A stretch of 64,000 nt of DNA from Gymnopus androsaceus JB14 (Eukaryota > Basidiomycota > Agaricomycetes > Agaricales > Omphalotaceae). Under the pieces are notes generated by a model. The model saw nothing but the letters and a program-made list of their open reading frames with translations, had not been told where the DNA came from and searched no databases. Every line of letters begins with the position of its first letter. Positions within the stretch are counted from its first letter, which is position 1. Below are positions 25,156 to 38,166 of the stretch, in pieces. The translations under genes were made by a program, and so were the position numbers. The stretch spans positions 186,001-250,000 of the forward strand of contig ML769408.1 of NCBI GenBank assembly GCA_009733575.1. Reading direction: 5' to 3'.

Positions 25156-25987
25156 GTCGAATGAGGATAAGAACTATTCGAAGAAGGATAATGCGGAAAT
25201 GCCAAGTACGTTCATCCAATTCGACTTGGCCTTTTAATGCTCTTCTGTATGTGCATGCCGGGACAGACTCGGATCTTTTAAATCAAGCAAACATTTTGCC
25301 CCTTTGCATGGAATATCTCTAGAAGGATCAAAGAACTTGAGACGGGTGGAGAAATTTTTTCCGCTGGTATTTGCTGTCAATAGGAAACACGAGTCTAGTC
25401 GATATGTCTACGAAATTCTTTAGAAAACTACTGGTGTGGTACTACAGATTGATCGGGTCTAGTGCATATATCCAGGTCTATCTGATAACGATAACGTCCT
25501 CTCTTCCCGTCTTTTTCAATCTTATCTGATTATAATGTCATTCACTGTCTGATTCCAATAACATATATGTTTCCAGAAGCACGATCCCTGGTACCGTTTG
25601 TAAGTACCTCATAGGTCAAAAACTGCTTATTGGGCAGTAGCTCATACGGCATGCGGCGCTTAGAAATTAGAATCCGGTGAGTACTTCTCATATCATGGTG
25701 GGAAATAAGGGAGAAATAGTGCTTCGGACCATAAGACGTTTCGCGGCTGACGTCGGAATTTCGTTCAAAAGCACAATACATACTGTATATTCAATGGGAT
25801 AACTACATCCTACATAGCCTTTTATTTATCGTGCGACGACTTAGAAAAACGCGTCGTACAATACTCACGATTCCCAGTCGCTCGGGAGCATGTAAACTTT
25901 AGCTATCTGATATCTAGCAGCGATATCGATAGAAAGCTAAAGACAAAGCTCTTAGAGATAGAGCTCCCTATATCTGTATGATCCTCT
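25156..25987. other. Intergenic region
   Basis: No gene was seen. A TTTAAA element at about 25277 could serve the b561 copy A promoter. Confidence 0.4.
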
Positions 25988-26398
25988 TAAAAAGAAGTCG
26001 ACTTTAGTTCGGCGTCGACTCGAACTCCAGTGCCAGTTGAGACGCTTCTCGAAAACAATCAGGCAAATAGACATCTGAAAATTGATATGAAACACACTGG
26101 CGTACAATCTTACACGAACTTGACAGTACAATCTCTAGATCGCCACGAATTACGTTTCGAACAAACTGTAGCATATACGCGTAAGTAAACGGAGCCACCA
26201 GCTGCCGCCTTTACCACCCAAAACGATCACCTTTAATGGGTCGTCTGCCCATCCGGACAGCGAGGGACAATGGCTTCTGGAGCACTTGCTATATAGAACT
26301 TGAACTAAACCAAAAATTAGTGAAGTTCTTACGAGCGGTGGTGTTGGGGAAGGGCAGTAGATTTATGCATGCCTCTCTTTGCGCGACTTGGTAGCGTC
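25988..26398 (-). pseudogene. Relic of the 3' end of a class II (Mn-)peroxidase gene
   Basis: This stretch aligns by eye with 28960-29376, the 3' flank, last exon, last intron and part of the penultimate exon of the intact peroxidase gene. Shared stretches include GGTCGTCT, CCATCCGG, GCTATATAGAACTTGAA, GAAGTTCTTACGAGCGGTGG and TTTGCGCGACTTGGTAGCG. Homology stops abruptly near 26398, so all upstream exons are missing. The stop codon site and the conserved Cys codon region are altered. It is therefore a truncated duplicate. Confidence 0.8.
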
Positions 26399-27571
26399 AT
26401 TTCTAAGATGCACGTACGATTACCCCTATTCAATCTTTCCTCTCGAATTTCTCTTATCGCTTGCTTATCGCCGTATTTTATTTAGAGTCGCTCGATCTCG
26501 ATTCCCGCTCCGGTTTACTGGAATAATGTTCTTTAGTCTGTTATTCAAGTTCAGTCACGCCATCTGTAGATGCGGATATTGTCTGTTCATGGGCAAAAAA
26601 TCATTACAGCATGAGTGGTGTGGATTTATCGGACACCGCGAGTACTGTAGGGACAGATGTCATACTTTACTTAAAGCGAACGCTCAGCTGAAGAGAATGC
26701 ATTTCATTACTAGTAGACTTTATTAAGAGTCGTAAACGTTTGGTTGATAATTATTTTAATATGCCCCACCCTACGCTTTCAATACTGTGTCTCTATCTTC
26801 TTCGGACTTCTTCTTTCTGAGTTCTTTAGCGTCCAGCTGTTTCGCATCTCAAGTTGACTCTTATTAATTCATAGTCTGTACCTCACATGTATACTTATTT
26901 GACTTCGTCGTCGTCCTTCGCACAACCAACCCTCCGACCTTCACCAATACGAGCTCATCTCCCTTGCATCTTTGCCTTCTACATTGATTGTCCTTTCCAG
27001 ACTTCAAGTTTTCACCTAGCTCCGAGTCTTTACTTCCGTCACGTTGTCATTTTTGTCTCACTCAGCCCTTGCTTGAACGATCAATGTGCTATAGTAGAAA
27101 AAATAAAAATAAAGAATTACTGCTATGGGCCAACAGGACCAAGGGATAGCAGGCACCGCGAATGATATACATCGATGCAAACGGACGCTTTGACCGCGCT
27201 CTCGTAAGTGGACATCGTGACTGCGCATTGTCCAATATGACACCAGCATAACTAGTGAATTGTGAAAGACAGTTAAGCAAGTAAACGGAGGGAAGGAAAG
27301 TAGATCAGTCGAAGAGATTGCTGCAACCCATGACAGGCCGACATTAGTTTAATAGCTAGGCATTCCACCGGGCGACAAACCGCGCTGTTTCATGCTCTAG
27401 GACCGGCGTTTCGCTGTCGGGACCTTGCCGATTCCACCAAGTCCTGATTACGACGCGACAAATGTCACTCATGGTTCTTTCAAGGAACTAATCGTGTCAA
27501 AATCGTGAAATTACATGGGTAAACAATAGAATAAATTGTACGATTGTCCATTTAAAGCGAAAACTCCTAGC
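26399..27571. other. Intergenic region
   Basis: Plus-strand frames at 26379-26726 and 26887-27165 have no splice structure or motif. The peroxidase homology does not continue into it. Nothing else was recognised. Confidence 0.45.
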
Positions 27572-28394
27572 TCAAGCTGAATCTGGTGAAATTCTCCCAG
27601 CTTTCTGGCCGTTTCCGTTGCGACTCGCTTTCTCCTGCTTGAGTTGACGAGGCAGAAGCAGCAAGCCGATCGCGTAGAGAGACCAAATGCTCTACGATAA
27701 GACAATCATACATCAGTGTCACGAAGCAAGAACGACAAACACTAAGCTTACGATCATGATACCCAGCCAGAAGTGTTTGCATCTCCAGTTCACAGGGTGT
27801 GCATTGCCCGTGATAAGTGCCCATTCGGTCCAGAGACCATAGTGAGTCTGCCACGAGGCCAACGCGATGATAGTAAGGCCGAGGATGGCGTGTAGATAAT
27901 TTTGTGGGGGGCGACCTCCCGGGAAACGGAATGGAATCTTGACCCAGTGAATGAAGGCACCAAGCGACACCTGGAGCAGATACAGAATCAACAACGCCAG
28001 GCCTCCTTTCTAGAATAAGTCGACAATTTATTAGCTGATGTAGACACGAAATGACCTGGCGATAAATAACTCGCCTGATGTGGGTCGCTAAAGTGCGGAG
28101 TCGGCGACTCTGAAGTGACTTGGTATCCCAACGCAAATGCATAAAACACAAGAGGTCCGGTGAGGAAGAAGTTGACGATTAAATGAGGCCAAAGCCACCT
28201 AAGCAGTCAACATTAGAACAGCCCCAACCACACGCAGTCACGCAAGCTCACGATTTCGACCACTTGAACGTTCGTAAATATCTGGGAATCAGCACGCCTA
28301 TTGGTAATGCGACCACAAAGGCGAAGAAGGCAACATGGGCGTGAATCCTAGCCTTGCTCTCGAAAGGACTGAGGGGGGAGGACTCTGAAGACAT
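27572..28394 (-). CDS. Cytochrome b561-domain membrane protein (copy B)
   Basis: Start MSSESSPLSPFESKARIHA at 28394. Four exons. Intron 1 is GTGAGC...GCTTAG. Intron 2 is GC-AG (28010-28074). Intron 3 is GTAAGC...CGTAG. Helices: AHVAFFAFVVALPIGVLIPR, LIVNFFLTGPLVFYAFALGY, GGLALLILYLLQVSLGAFIH, LHAILGLTIIALASWQT and SIWSLYAIGLLLLP. Candidate heme histidines are IHAH, WPHL, DPHQ, NYLHAILG and KHFW. The carboxyl tail is short and basic. It is diverged from copy A but has the same fold and orientation. A TATAAATAC box lies 41-49 bp upstream of the ATG. Likely role: transmembrane electron transfer. The partner is unknown. Confidence 0.8.
28010..28074 (-). other. GC-AG intron in b561 copy B
   Basis: A 65-nt intron begins GCGAGT and ends ATTCTAG. 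It joins DPHQ to KGGLALLIL, which matches the b561 pattern DPHxK. A GT donor further in would leave nine extra residues in a conserved loop and a 38-nt intron, so the GC donor is favoured. Confidence 0.6.
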
Positions 28395-28434
28395 GGTGGG
28401 AGTAGAAGTGGAAGTGTCGAAACTATCACAGCCT

Positions 28435-28443
28435 GTATTTATA
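28435..28443 (-). promoter_or_regulatory. TATA box of b561 copy B
   Basis: TATAAATAC on the minus strand, 41-49 bp before the ATG. The same nine bases precede the neighbouring peroxidase gene. Confidence 0.55.
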
Positions 28444-29190
28444 TGTGATCCCGAGGCGACTACGGTTACGACTCCGATGGGAAGAATGGTACGAAAGTAG
28501 AATTCATGGTCGTACCATGACAAGATATTGGAGTAAAGTGAATATACAATGCCAAGGTGGGTGTTTTTCATGCTTGGCTTGAGAACGTTTTCCACTGGGA
28601 TTTGTAGATCGGGTGGAAGGGCAATGAACATTGAACAAGCGGAAAGCAGCCAGACACGGCTATGTAGCCTTGATACAGACGTCTAGAAGTGCCAGCCTTG
28701 ATATGATACATTCTATAGCAACCCTTGATACAGACAGCAGCATAGCAGGAAGACAAAGGTTTTACGAGGGAAGGTCGGGACTGGTGTTGATGCGTGCGAA
28801 ATTCAAGCATTTTATGACGCGTCTTTGCAACGCCTTTGCCTTATCAGGAAGTTTATGCCCAGATGTACATAACTACAGTAGCACAATATCGATTAAGAGT
28901 TAGAATAGAACTCCTGTTAGAACTCCTGTACACATGATTGGTATGACTTCATACAAATAAAGTTGACTTTGGTTGGATGTCGATTCGCTCCAGTGTCAGC
29001 TAAGACTTGGCTGAGACGCTCAATCAAGCACATATGTATATATTTGAACACTGGCATGGAACACAAGAATACAATGCGGTAAAATTTCTAGATCACCATG
29101 AAAGCCTTCGAACAGAATTGAACAGCAACATTTACGCGTAAACGCGGAAATGAAGCCACCGATTGCCATTGCCACCGAACCATATCATCT

Positions 29191-30960
<1,770 letters not shown>

Positions 30961-31036
30961 TGTCGTACGGGAGTCAAACCAATGTAAGAGGCGCAAGTCT
31001 CAGGAGCTGAGATGCAGAAAGTCGCTTCACCAACTA

Positions 31037-31045
31037 GTATTTATA
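31037..31045 (-). promoter_or_regulatory. TATA box of the Mn-peroxidase gene
   Basis: TATAAATAC on the minus strand, 77-85 bp before the ATG, implying a leader of roughly 45-55 nt. Confidence 0.6.
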
Positions 31046-32238
31046 TGTTGCAAAAACTGAGTTCAAGGCTTAGGTTAATCGTAGATGAGAAAACAATTGA
31101 ATGGCGAGCCGCAAGGAAGACACTTTCGTGCAGAAAGCAATGAGTGGAAACGATCCATAGGATGTCGGGAAATCTTTTGGCGGTTCTGAAGTTCTTTGAA
31201 GACCGCGAAAACGACAATGTCGCGTACAGAGTAAGACGTGAGGGTGCGAAGAAAATGCCAGTCAATCATCAGGAATATGTCCGAGGCTATGAAGAGCCGG
31301 TGTACCCGTCTTGCAATTTCCTCGAGCGTGAATTGGAGGGAGAGAGTATACCGGTTCCTAAAAGTTTGATATCTCTCCGCACGAAAATGGATCAATTTAT
31401 CTTGACTATTTTAATGGTTTCTTGCACGAAGATGAGAGTGCCAAGACCTGCCAAGACCGTTCAAATTTCGCATACCTACGCCACGGATTCGACAAATAGC
31501 CTAAACAAGGCACTCAGTCCATTCAAGAAGGACTTTGACCAGTAGTAAGGCGAGAGTTTGTAAGAGAGATGATTGGCTTGCATAATCTAAGATCGGAAAT
31601 TTGAAGAGTGAACCGGCACGGTCCCATTGAAAAACAGCCGAGTTCCGCGCAACACATATCCAGGTTCTTCACCATACGTTCTTCGTTCCTACGGAAATTA
31701 TGAATCTTGATATCGTCTCCACTGCGCTGAGGCTGATGGGAAGGGGAAAGCAAGATGCAGTCTTGGTGAATTGCGAGAATCAGCAATAGGATATAGGTGA
31801 GTACTGGCCAGCCGGCATACTGTACCGGATACTTTGAATTCAGCATTCAGCGCTCGTGCAATTTTTATCGTTCGAACAAAGTTGGAGACAGCGTTAAAGA
31901 TAGCCATTATTCACTTCGTCTAGGTTCTGTTCCAAAGCGAGGGAAAAGAAGTTGGTGCCTTGAACAAATCGCAGACGCAAAGCAGTAGTAGGGCCCTAGG
32001 GGATTCGAATTCTTCTGGGTTGAAGTGAGTAACATCTCGATGTATACAGTAGATGCTCAAGCTTGGGCATAATCCTCTTACGCCGCCGGCGTCGCGGCCT
32101 AGGGCAGCCTAGGGCGGTCCTGTCCAAGTGTTCAAGCTCAAGCTCGTATTAGGGTATTATCGCCGTATCATAGTCGCAACTTGAACACAGCAAAAACCTG
32201 CTAACGTCCTCAATCTCCTGACTCGGATCTTCAACCTG
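31046..32238. other. Intergenic region
   Basis: Promoter side of the peroxidase. Overlapping frames on both strands (31075-31545, 31523-31846) lack motifs or coherent splicing. No gene is supported. Confidence 0.45.
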
Positions 32239-32726
32239 CTATGTGCCATGGTTAATAGCCAGTGAGCTCAAATTTGCTCTAAAACTCACTGATATCGACG
32301 TCTGCAGCAGCTCCTGTAGTTGAAAACTCAGATGTAGCTGACGAGGGAGCCGCTGTCCAGACCACTGTAGTGTCAGCATTTGCATACTACTGTCTATATA
32401 AATCGTAGTCGCTGTAAAGACAGTTTGGGGAGCTGTCGTGGTGGTGGTAGGGGTGGCTGAGAAGGTATTTTGCAAAGTAGCTGAAGTGCTGATAATGATA
32501 GGCGTTGTCGATGAACTAGTCGAATAGCTGATGGATGTGGTAGATCTGACGGTCGTGGAACTGGTCTTTGACAATGCTGTCCCCCCGAAATGCAACCCTC
32601 TGGCAAGGTCTCGGTGATCCCGTTTCTGGAGTTAAAGTCAGGCTCTCTTTCCTCAAATGATACTCCAACAAGTCTTACCGCTCTGGATCCCAATGCAAAA
32701 GCGAAAAGAACATGTGACTGGACCAT
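32239..32726 (-). CDS. Small secreted Ser/Thr-rich protein candidate
   Basis: The ATG on the minus strand (about 32690) gives MVQSHVLFAFALGSRA, a signal-peptide-like start. A 53-nt intron (GTAAGA...CTCCAG) joins to KRDHRDLARGL, placing a Lys-Arg (Kex2-type) site straight after the hydrophobic core. The rest is dominated by Ser and Thr (TTTTTAPQTVFTATT). Near 32390 the sensible frame appears to switch to a neighbouring one (VVWTAAPSSATSEFSTTG), so an unresolved intron or a frameshift is likely there. No family is recognised. It could be a decaying gene. Confidence 0.4.
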
Positions 32727-32849
32727 TATCGACGAGGAATTCTCCGGCTCTTATTACACTCAACATACGTTCGCCGCAGAGGTACTTCTGTCAATCGATG
32801 AATAACAATCACCCCTCTCTTTGACTTGGATATATTTCCATACTGTTCT

Positions 32850-33440
32850 TATTGACGTTCTTTTATCAAGTTTCGGCGTGGACTAAAAGGCCATGGGCTA
32901 ATCTCTACATCGTTAACCGAGACATCCAACCAGATAGCTTTGAACGCTCGTCAGTTCCTAGAGGATACCCCGTTGCGTTTTGCTCGAATCTCAACAGAAC
33001 AGTTTTATTAGACGGTACCTACCCCGGTAGGTCTTGGCTAATTTTACATCGTTCCTCTTGACACTAAAGAGTCGATAGGTACATTGTTTACTGGCTGGAA
33101 GGTCATTTAACTCCCTCTTCTTCTGCTCTTGTTTTAAACTTGATCCTTATAGGAAGAAAATTTCGGCCTAAATGTTATCAATCCGTTAACGGATACTAAT
33201 CCGGGATAGCACCATGCGAAGGAGCACGTCCATTGTCACCATCACCAAGGCGTATGCTTCATAGGTCAACCTTGCAGGTACCATGCCCCTGCCCCATCGA
33301 TTGTATTCGCCAACCCTCAACTCTTATCAATGGGCTCGGAAGATATGTTATCATGCTTCCCTAATTATGTGTTCTCCATCGACGGACGCACTCTCCTTGT
33401 CATTGAAGCCGAAGCCATTACAGTAATACTACAATTACTT
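32850..33440 (+). pseudogene. Laccase (multicopper oxidase) relic
   Basis: Separated plus-strand frames resemble the N-terminal third of a basidiomycete laccase. ANLYIVNRDIQPDSFERSSV is near 32890-32960, matching the family ANLYIVN..I.PDGF.RS.V. NRTVLLDGTYPG is near 33000. LINGLGRY is near 33330 in a second frame. CFPNYVFSIDGRTLLVIEAE is near 33350-33415. The pieces are in order and roughly correctly spaced, but frames shift, stops intervene and the copper-binding HWHG motif is not intact. No downstream domains were found. Confidence 0.75.
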
Positions 33441-33501
33441 TGCGAGGGTAACAGCGAGAATTTATGTGAATGGATTTATACTTGGGCACGGCTATGATAT
33501 C

Positions 33502-33596
33502 GCTTCCTTAGCTCAGTCGGTAGAGCGCCAGTCTCATAGCATGAGGAATTGCATTCCATAATCTGGAGGTCGCAAGTTCGAGCCTTGCAGGGAGCA
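33502..33596 (+). tRNA. Elongator tRNA-Met (CAT) with intron
   Basis: Acceptor stem GCTTCCT/AGGGAGC, D arm with AGCTCAGTCGGTAGAGCG, anticodon loop CTCATAA (CAT) and T arm GCAAG/CTTGC with loop TTCGAGC. A 22-nt intron (33539-33560) interrupts the gene one base 3' of the anticodon, the canonical site. The mature anticodon arm CCAGTCTCATAATCTGG matches the yeast elongator tRNA-Met arrangement. Pol III internal A and B boxes are visible. Confidence 0.93.
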
Positions 33597-34076
33597 TGCA
33601 TGTTAAGTTGAATTTTTGAATTTGGGGATATCGCAGTTGCAGTTGGTGTTTTTTGGTCTTCAGACTCTTGATATTGAAGCTTGAAAAAAGAGATCGTTAT
33701 TATCATGAGGATGGAAAAATAGAGCGTATGTATATGAAAACAAATATTAAAGTACTAGATGCAAGAAACACGGAGTTGGAGATGATTTGGTTGGGGATGG
33801 GAGACGTTATGAGATAAATGTAAAAAGATATAACACAAAAACAAGAGAATTTAAATATCTGTACGACTTGCGCGATTCGAGATGAAAGACAGTGCGTGAT
33901 TCGAGGTGATGAGGCAGAAAACAGAAGGAGAGGAGACGTCCAAGGGTCCAAGGGTAAACGAGTACATGAGTACACACAACACAACACCAAGGTAAGTAGT
34001 CAGTAAGTAAGTAGAGGTAAATATGTACTTTTACATGGTTCTATTTCTTTATTCACTTCACTTGTTCGCCCATTCA
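33597..34076. other. 3' flank of the CCCH gene
   Basis: AT-rich with short repeats of AAGTA and TAAGTAAGTAG type near 33990-34030. No gene. Confidence 0.4.
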
Positions 34077-36874
34077 TCACGCTTCGTCCATGTCGAACAG
34101 ATCGTCATCAGGGCCTCCACCGTTAGTATTACGGGCAGCTGCAGTAGTGGCCGTTTTTTGTAAACCAGAAGCGGAACGCGTAGCAGCGGCTCCGGCGTAA
34201 GACATGGGAGTAGGTGCCTCAGGCTGCGCATGAGCTGAGGGAGCCTGGGGATTAAACGCTAGTTTATTGAACATCGCATCGAGCTCCGAGGAACCAGACG
34301 CTGCTCCCGGAGCAGGACCCGAACTTTGTGAACTCGAGTTGAAAGTGGGATTAAGGGGATTATACCGCGGTTGGGGCTGAGATTGCAACTGCGAATGGGA
34401 CTGCTGAGGTTGCTGTCCTGACATCTGTTGTTGCTGCTGATAATTGTTGAACTGCTGCTGTTGCTGCTGACCGTAATAGCCGGAACTGGAGCCAGAGCCA
34501 GATAGTCCTAAACCGGGTGGAAGCTGAGGTTGAGATTGCTGTTGCATACGATTCGTACCATATGGCCCGCTGTAGAAGCCTAGGCCGCCGAGGCCAGGAG
34601 ATAATCCACCAGTAGGAGGACTTCCGACCGAGCTCAAGGACCCTACTTGCATTGAAGTCTTCGCATGCATCCTCGATAAGCCTGCTGCAAGGCCCTGAGG
34701 CAAACTCTGACCTGGAGCATGGCTTTGCAACGCAGCTCTCGTCGAAGGTGACACAGCAGTTTCCATACCACCACCCAAGCCCACTCCGCCGAGCCCCATG
34801 CTTCGCTCCATACCACCCATATCTCGCGATGCTGCGATGCCACCTAAAACGTACGGAGCAGCACTCGCAATGCCAGAAGGCTCTTTTGTCGGAGTTCCAT
34901 AGGCCATTGTGGCTCCGCTAGGTGGAGTTCCAGGCATAGCCGCACCAGCTCCCATTCGACTATTGGTAAGGATCCCACCACTGACACTTCTCTGCGCAGC
35001 TCCTACAATATTGGCGTTGGCAGCAGCAGCAGCAGCTTCACGGTCCCTCTTTCGCCTTGATATACGCGGTACCGAATCCGTATCCAGGAAGGAACGCCGC
35101 GCTTGCATTGCTAGGGTTCACGCCGCTCATTCCGCCGGGTGATCCACCAGTGTAAGGATAATAATCATCAGCAGCGAGTCGACCAGATGCGGAGGTGAAT
35201 GATCCAGGAGTACCGTTACCGATACGACGTGGAGGTGAGCTGGGAAGTCCACCGCCAAGGCCAACACCGGAGAGAGACGATGGTCCAGTGAAGGAAGAAG
35301 AAACTGCATTCGCGTTGGCATTTGGACTGGGAATAGGGTTCTGATCTTGGTTTGCCCAGATGGAGCTCAGGTTGCCAAGATCACCCATCGGGACCGAACG
35401 CGAGTATCTGTGCCCAGGTGTTCCACCGGGGGTGGAATTGCCCTCGACACGAGAAGCAAGAGGAACGCCGAGGGCACGTCGAGTGTTATAGCTCTGGGGA
35501 GACGGGAGGCCGTTATGCGTATCCTGCTGTGGTTGAGAAGAAGAGTTACTTCGCGACATTCGACGTTTACGTTCCTCAGGAGTAAGCAACTCGGTTAACG
35601 AGCTAGGAAGGAAGTCATCAAGGTCGTCGAGATCGCCTTCCACGTTCTCTTCGATGACGATAGCAGAAGACCCACCACGGCCTGGGCCATTACCAAGGTA
35701 GTCATCGTATTCGAACGTCAAATCAAAATCTTTGACTCCTTGTCGCGCACTAGTCGGTGTGATTGGTGTATGAGGCTGAATACCGTTCAATGGGCGCAGC
35801 AGGGCAGAAGGCAATGAGGGTAAAGAACCGATATCAGAACCATTGCCCATGCTTCCCCAGGATGGGTTTTTGCCACCAGGGACTCCAGCGCCAAGAGTGA
35901 GACCTCCCGAATTTCCAGAGGACGTAGAGCGGTTCATGCTAAGTCCCATGCGACCAAGCGAAGAAGCCGTGCCAGCTGTTCCACTTGCACCACCTGAGCC
36001 AGATGGGCTGCGAAGCACAGACTGTCTGTACGGAGAAGATGAGAGCAGGTTATTAGTGGGTGTTCCAGGAGACGTGCTCATAGCTACAGGTTGTTTAGGA
36101 GGAGATCCGATAGGACCAAAGTCTCTCTTTGGCGGTGAAGACGGGGATGTATCGACTGGGTCGGATTTGGGCTGTTTTCCGTTTACTGCAGGAGCAGTGG
36201 GTAATTTGTCTGGCTCGAGAGCGCTGAAGGACGTGAAATCGGTGTCGTTCAAGGCAGGAGCAGGCGCAGAAGGGGATATGGATGCCTTGAGAGACTTGAG
36301 CGACAGAGTTGTAGGAGGTCGAGCTGTAGCGAAGTATTGAGTGATGGATTAGCAGGAATCTTTGGAAAGAATAGACCTTGGGGAGCGTCCCTTCGCCGTC
36401 CTTTTCCTTCTCTACCTTCTCTACTTTCCTTGCCTTCTTTGCCTGCCTGGGCCTGCTGCTGGGCCAACTTTTTATTCTTCCTATCCATGCTCATGCTCTG
36501 ACCAGGTAGAACATGCGCCAAGGCGCATTTATGTCCAAACTTGCAGTTGTTTCCCTTGACAAACCATGCACAGACATCCTTCTGTGCTCCAGGCCCACTC
36601 ACTCCGCTATGCGAGAATGGGCAAGAGGAGCCAGCAGTGCAAGAGCCAACTTTGTAGAATTTACATGGAACATGAGAGAGATCTTTGGCTAGATAGATAG
36701 TATCAGAATCAAAAACATTGAGGACGAAGAAAAAAAATTTTTTTCAAAAAAGTACATACTTTTCCCTCCTGCTCCTGCTCCTGCTGCTGCTGCTCCGGCA
36801 CCTGCTGACGTTGAGGACGACTTTTTCTTGTCCATCCTTTCTCGCTCTTCTTTGTCTTCGTCGATAACTGGCAT
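34077..36874 (-). CDS. Tandem CCCH zinc-finger protein (Lee1-like), with an apparent one-base frame break
   Basis: A predicted RNA-binding protein. Start MPVIDEDKEERERM at 36874. Two C-x8-C-x5-C-x3-H fingers follow: CKFYKVGSCTAGSSCPFSH and CAWFVKGNNCKFGHKCALAH. A long low-complexity region comes next, with conserved islands FEYDDYL, FLPSSLTELLTPEERKRRMS, HRYSRSVPMGDL and NASAAFLPGYG. The C-terminus has SHAPGQSLPQGLAAGLSRMH and a Q-rich segment, and ends FDMDEA. Introns: about 80 nt after GGK and 54 nt after DAPQ. At 35045-35047 (GGG on the minus strand) the frame AYIKAKE runs into a stop two codons later, while the neighbouring frame continues DREAAAAAANANIVG to the natural end. The island order matches ascomycete homologues as I remember them. 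Confidence 0.82.
34370..34520 (-). repeat. CAG/CAA (poly-Gln) tract
   Basis: Interrupted CAG/CAA codons encode runs such as GQQQQQQ and YQQQQQ in the CCCH protein. It is prone to length change. Confidence 0.7.
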
Positions 36875-38166
36875 TTTGGTTAGGAAGAAACTGTAGGAAG
36901 ATGATCCGGTCGAATTTTGAAGCGGCGAAAAAAGATTCTCGGAAGAAGATGATTTTATGTCGAAATCAAATCCTTAAATCTCGTTGTTTCCTCCCTTGCA
37001 ACAGCTTACAACACCTATTTCCGGCTGTGTTGCCTTGTCCTTGTATTCTCCTTTTTCCGTTAACGTTCCGACTCGAAGAGAGAACGGAGCAAGCAGGCAA
37101 ATGTCGTAGGAAAGATAGCAGATAGTAGTGGAAAGCTTTATAAGCCTTTAGACAACCTGGGAGCCCCAGATGTTCGCAGTGGTGGAGATCGCAGCTTGCT
37201 AAAATCGTCGTCCTTACTTGTGGCGGCTCATGCATTCCACGTGGAAATGACTCAGAGTTTTACGTGAATTTCCAGCGCCAATCGAGCACATTTTGCCAGA
37301 AACCTCCATCGAGGGATATTCGGTACCAAGCTAGCCTCAGGTCCTGAAGCTTGACCTGAGATTACCTCGACGCGTCATCAAAGGAAAATGGCTCAGAAAT
37401 TTCAGTCCAACGCGTTATTAACGCTTACTACTTCCAGAATCCAGATATCTAACCTGAGTTACCTTCAAGTTTCGCGTCAAGCGCGTCCAGCGCTCGGAAA
37501 CAACCTACCAGCCCCAGTCAACAACCCTTGATCAATCGCAAGGGAGTTACGCGCTGTAGCCGACCTGTGGTTTTGGTGCGATTGAAGTGACGACGTCAGC
37601 CTTTTTCTAATCCGACTCCCTCTGAGAGGTGGTCTCGGGACTACTATGAGATGCATCTCATTAGAGATCATCGTGAAGAATTATAGATTGACAGCATCAT
37701 GACCATTCGATGATGGTCATTGAAAAGTGTAATCTTGCTGCTGATTAACGGATCCCCGCCGCTCAAAATGTTTGTAGCAGCTTTTCCGGCAACGTCTTTT
37801 TCCTGGTCAACGAGGTTTCGGGGGGATCATACCACTCTATGGAATGAGAGCAAGCAAAGGCAACATATTTGAGGAAAGCTACTTACATTATTATTGTACT
37901 CATGAAAGAATCGAACTCACAAGCATTCTCGCGCCTATCTCCCAACCTACCTTTTCGAGACAGGTCGACCGTCGTCGAAGAATTTATCGGAGACCGTTCG
38001 GAACAAGCGGAGTAGAAACAGGAAATAAACGGTCACGTTCTCAAACGCGCTCTGTTTGTGTTTCACTCTTGTTTCTAAATATCTTGTCTCTAACTTCCAT
38101 TCTCTTCTTCCCACCCACATTGGTTCGTCACTACATATCCTCTTATTTTCTACGATTCGTAGCTAC
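36875..38166. other. Intergenic region between divergent genes
   Basis: Shared upstream region of the CCCH gene (-) and the F-box gene (+). Small frames show no family signal. An inverted GACCAT/ATGGTC element at 37700-37720 is the only structure noticed. Confidence 0.4.

Noticed and set aside
31144..31545. 133-codon plus frame upstream of the peroxidase
   Set aside because: Overlaps an equally long minus frame. No motif, and it sits in the promoter region.
35347..36340. Plus-strand frames opposite the CCCH gene
   Set aside because: Antisense shadows of a low-complexity coding exon.
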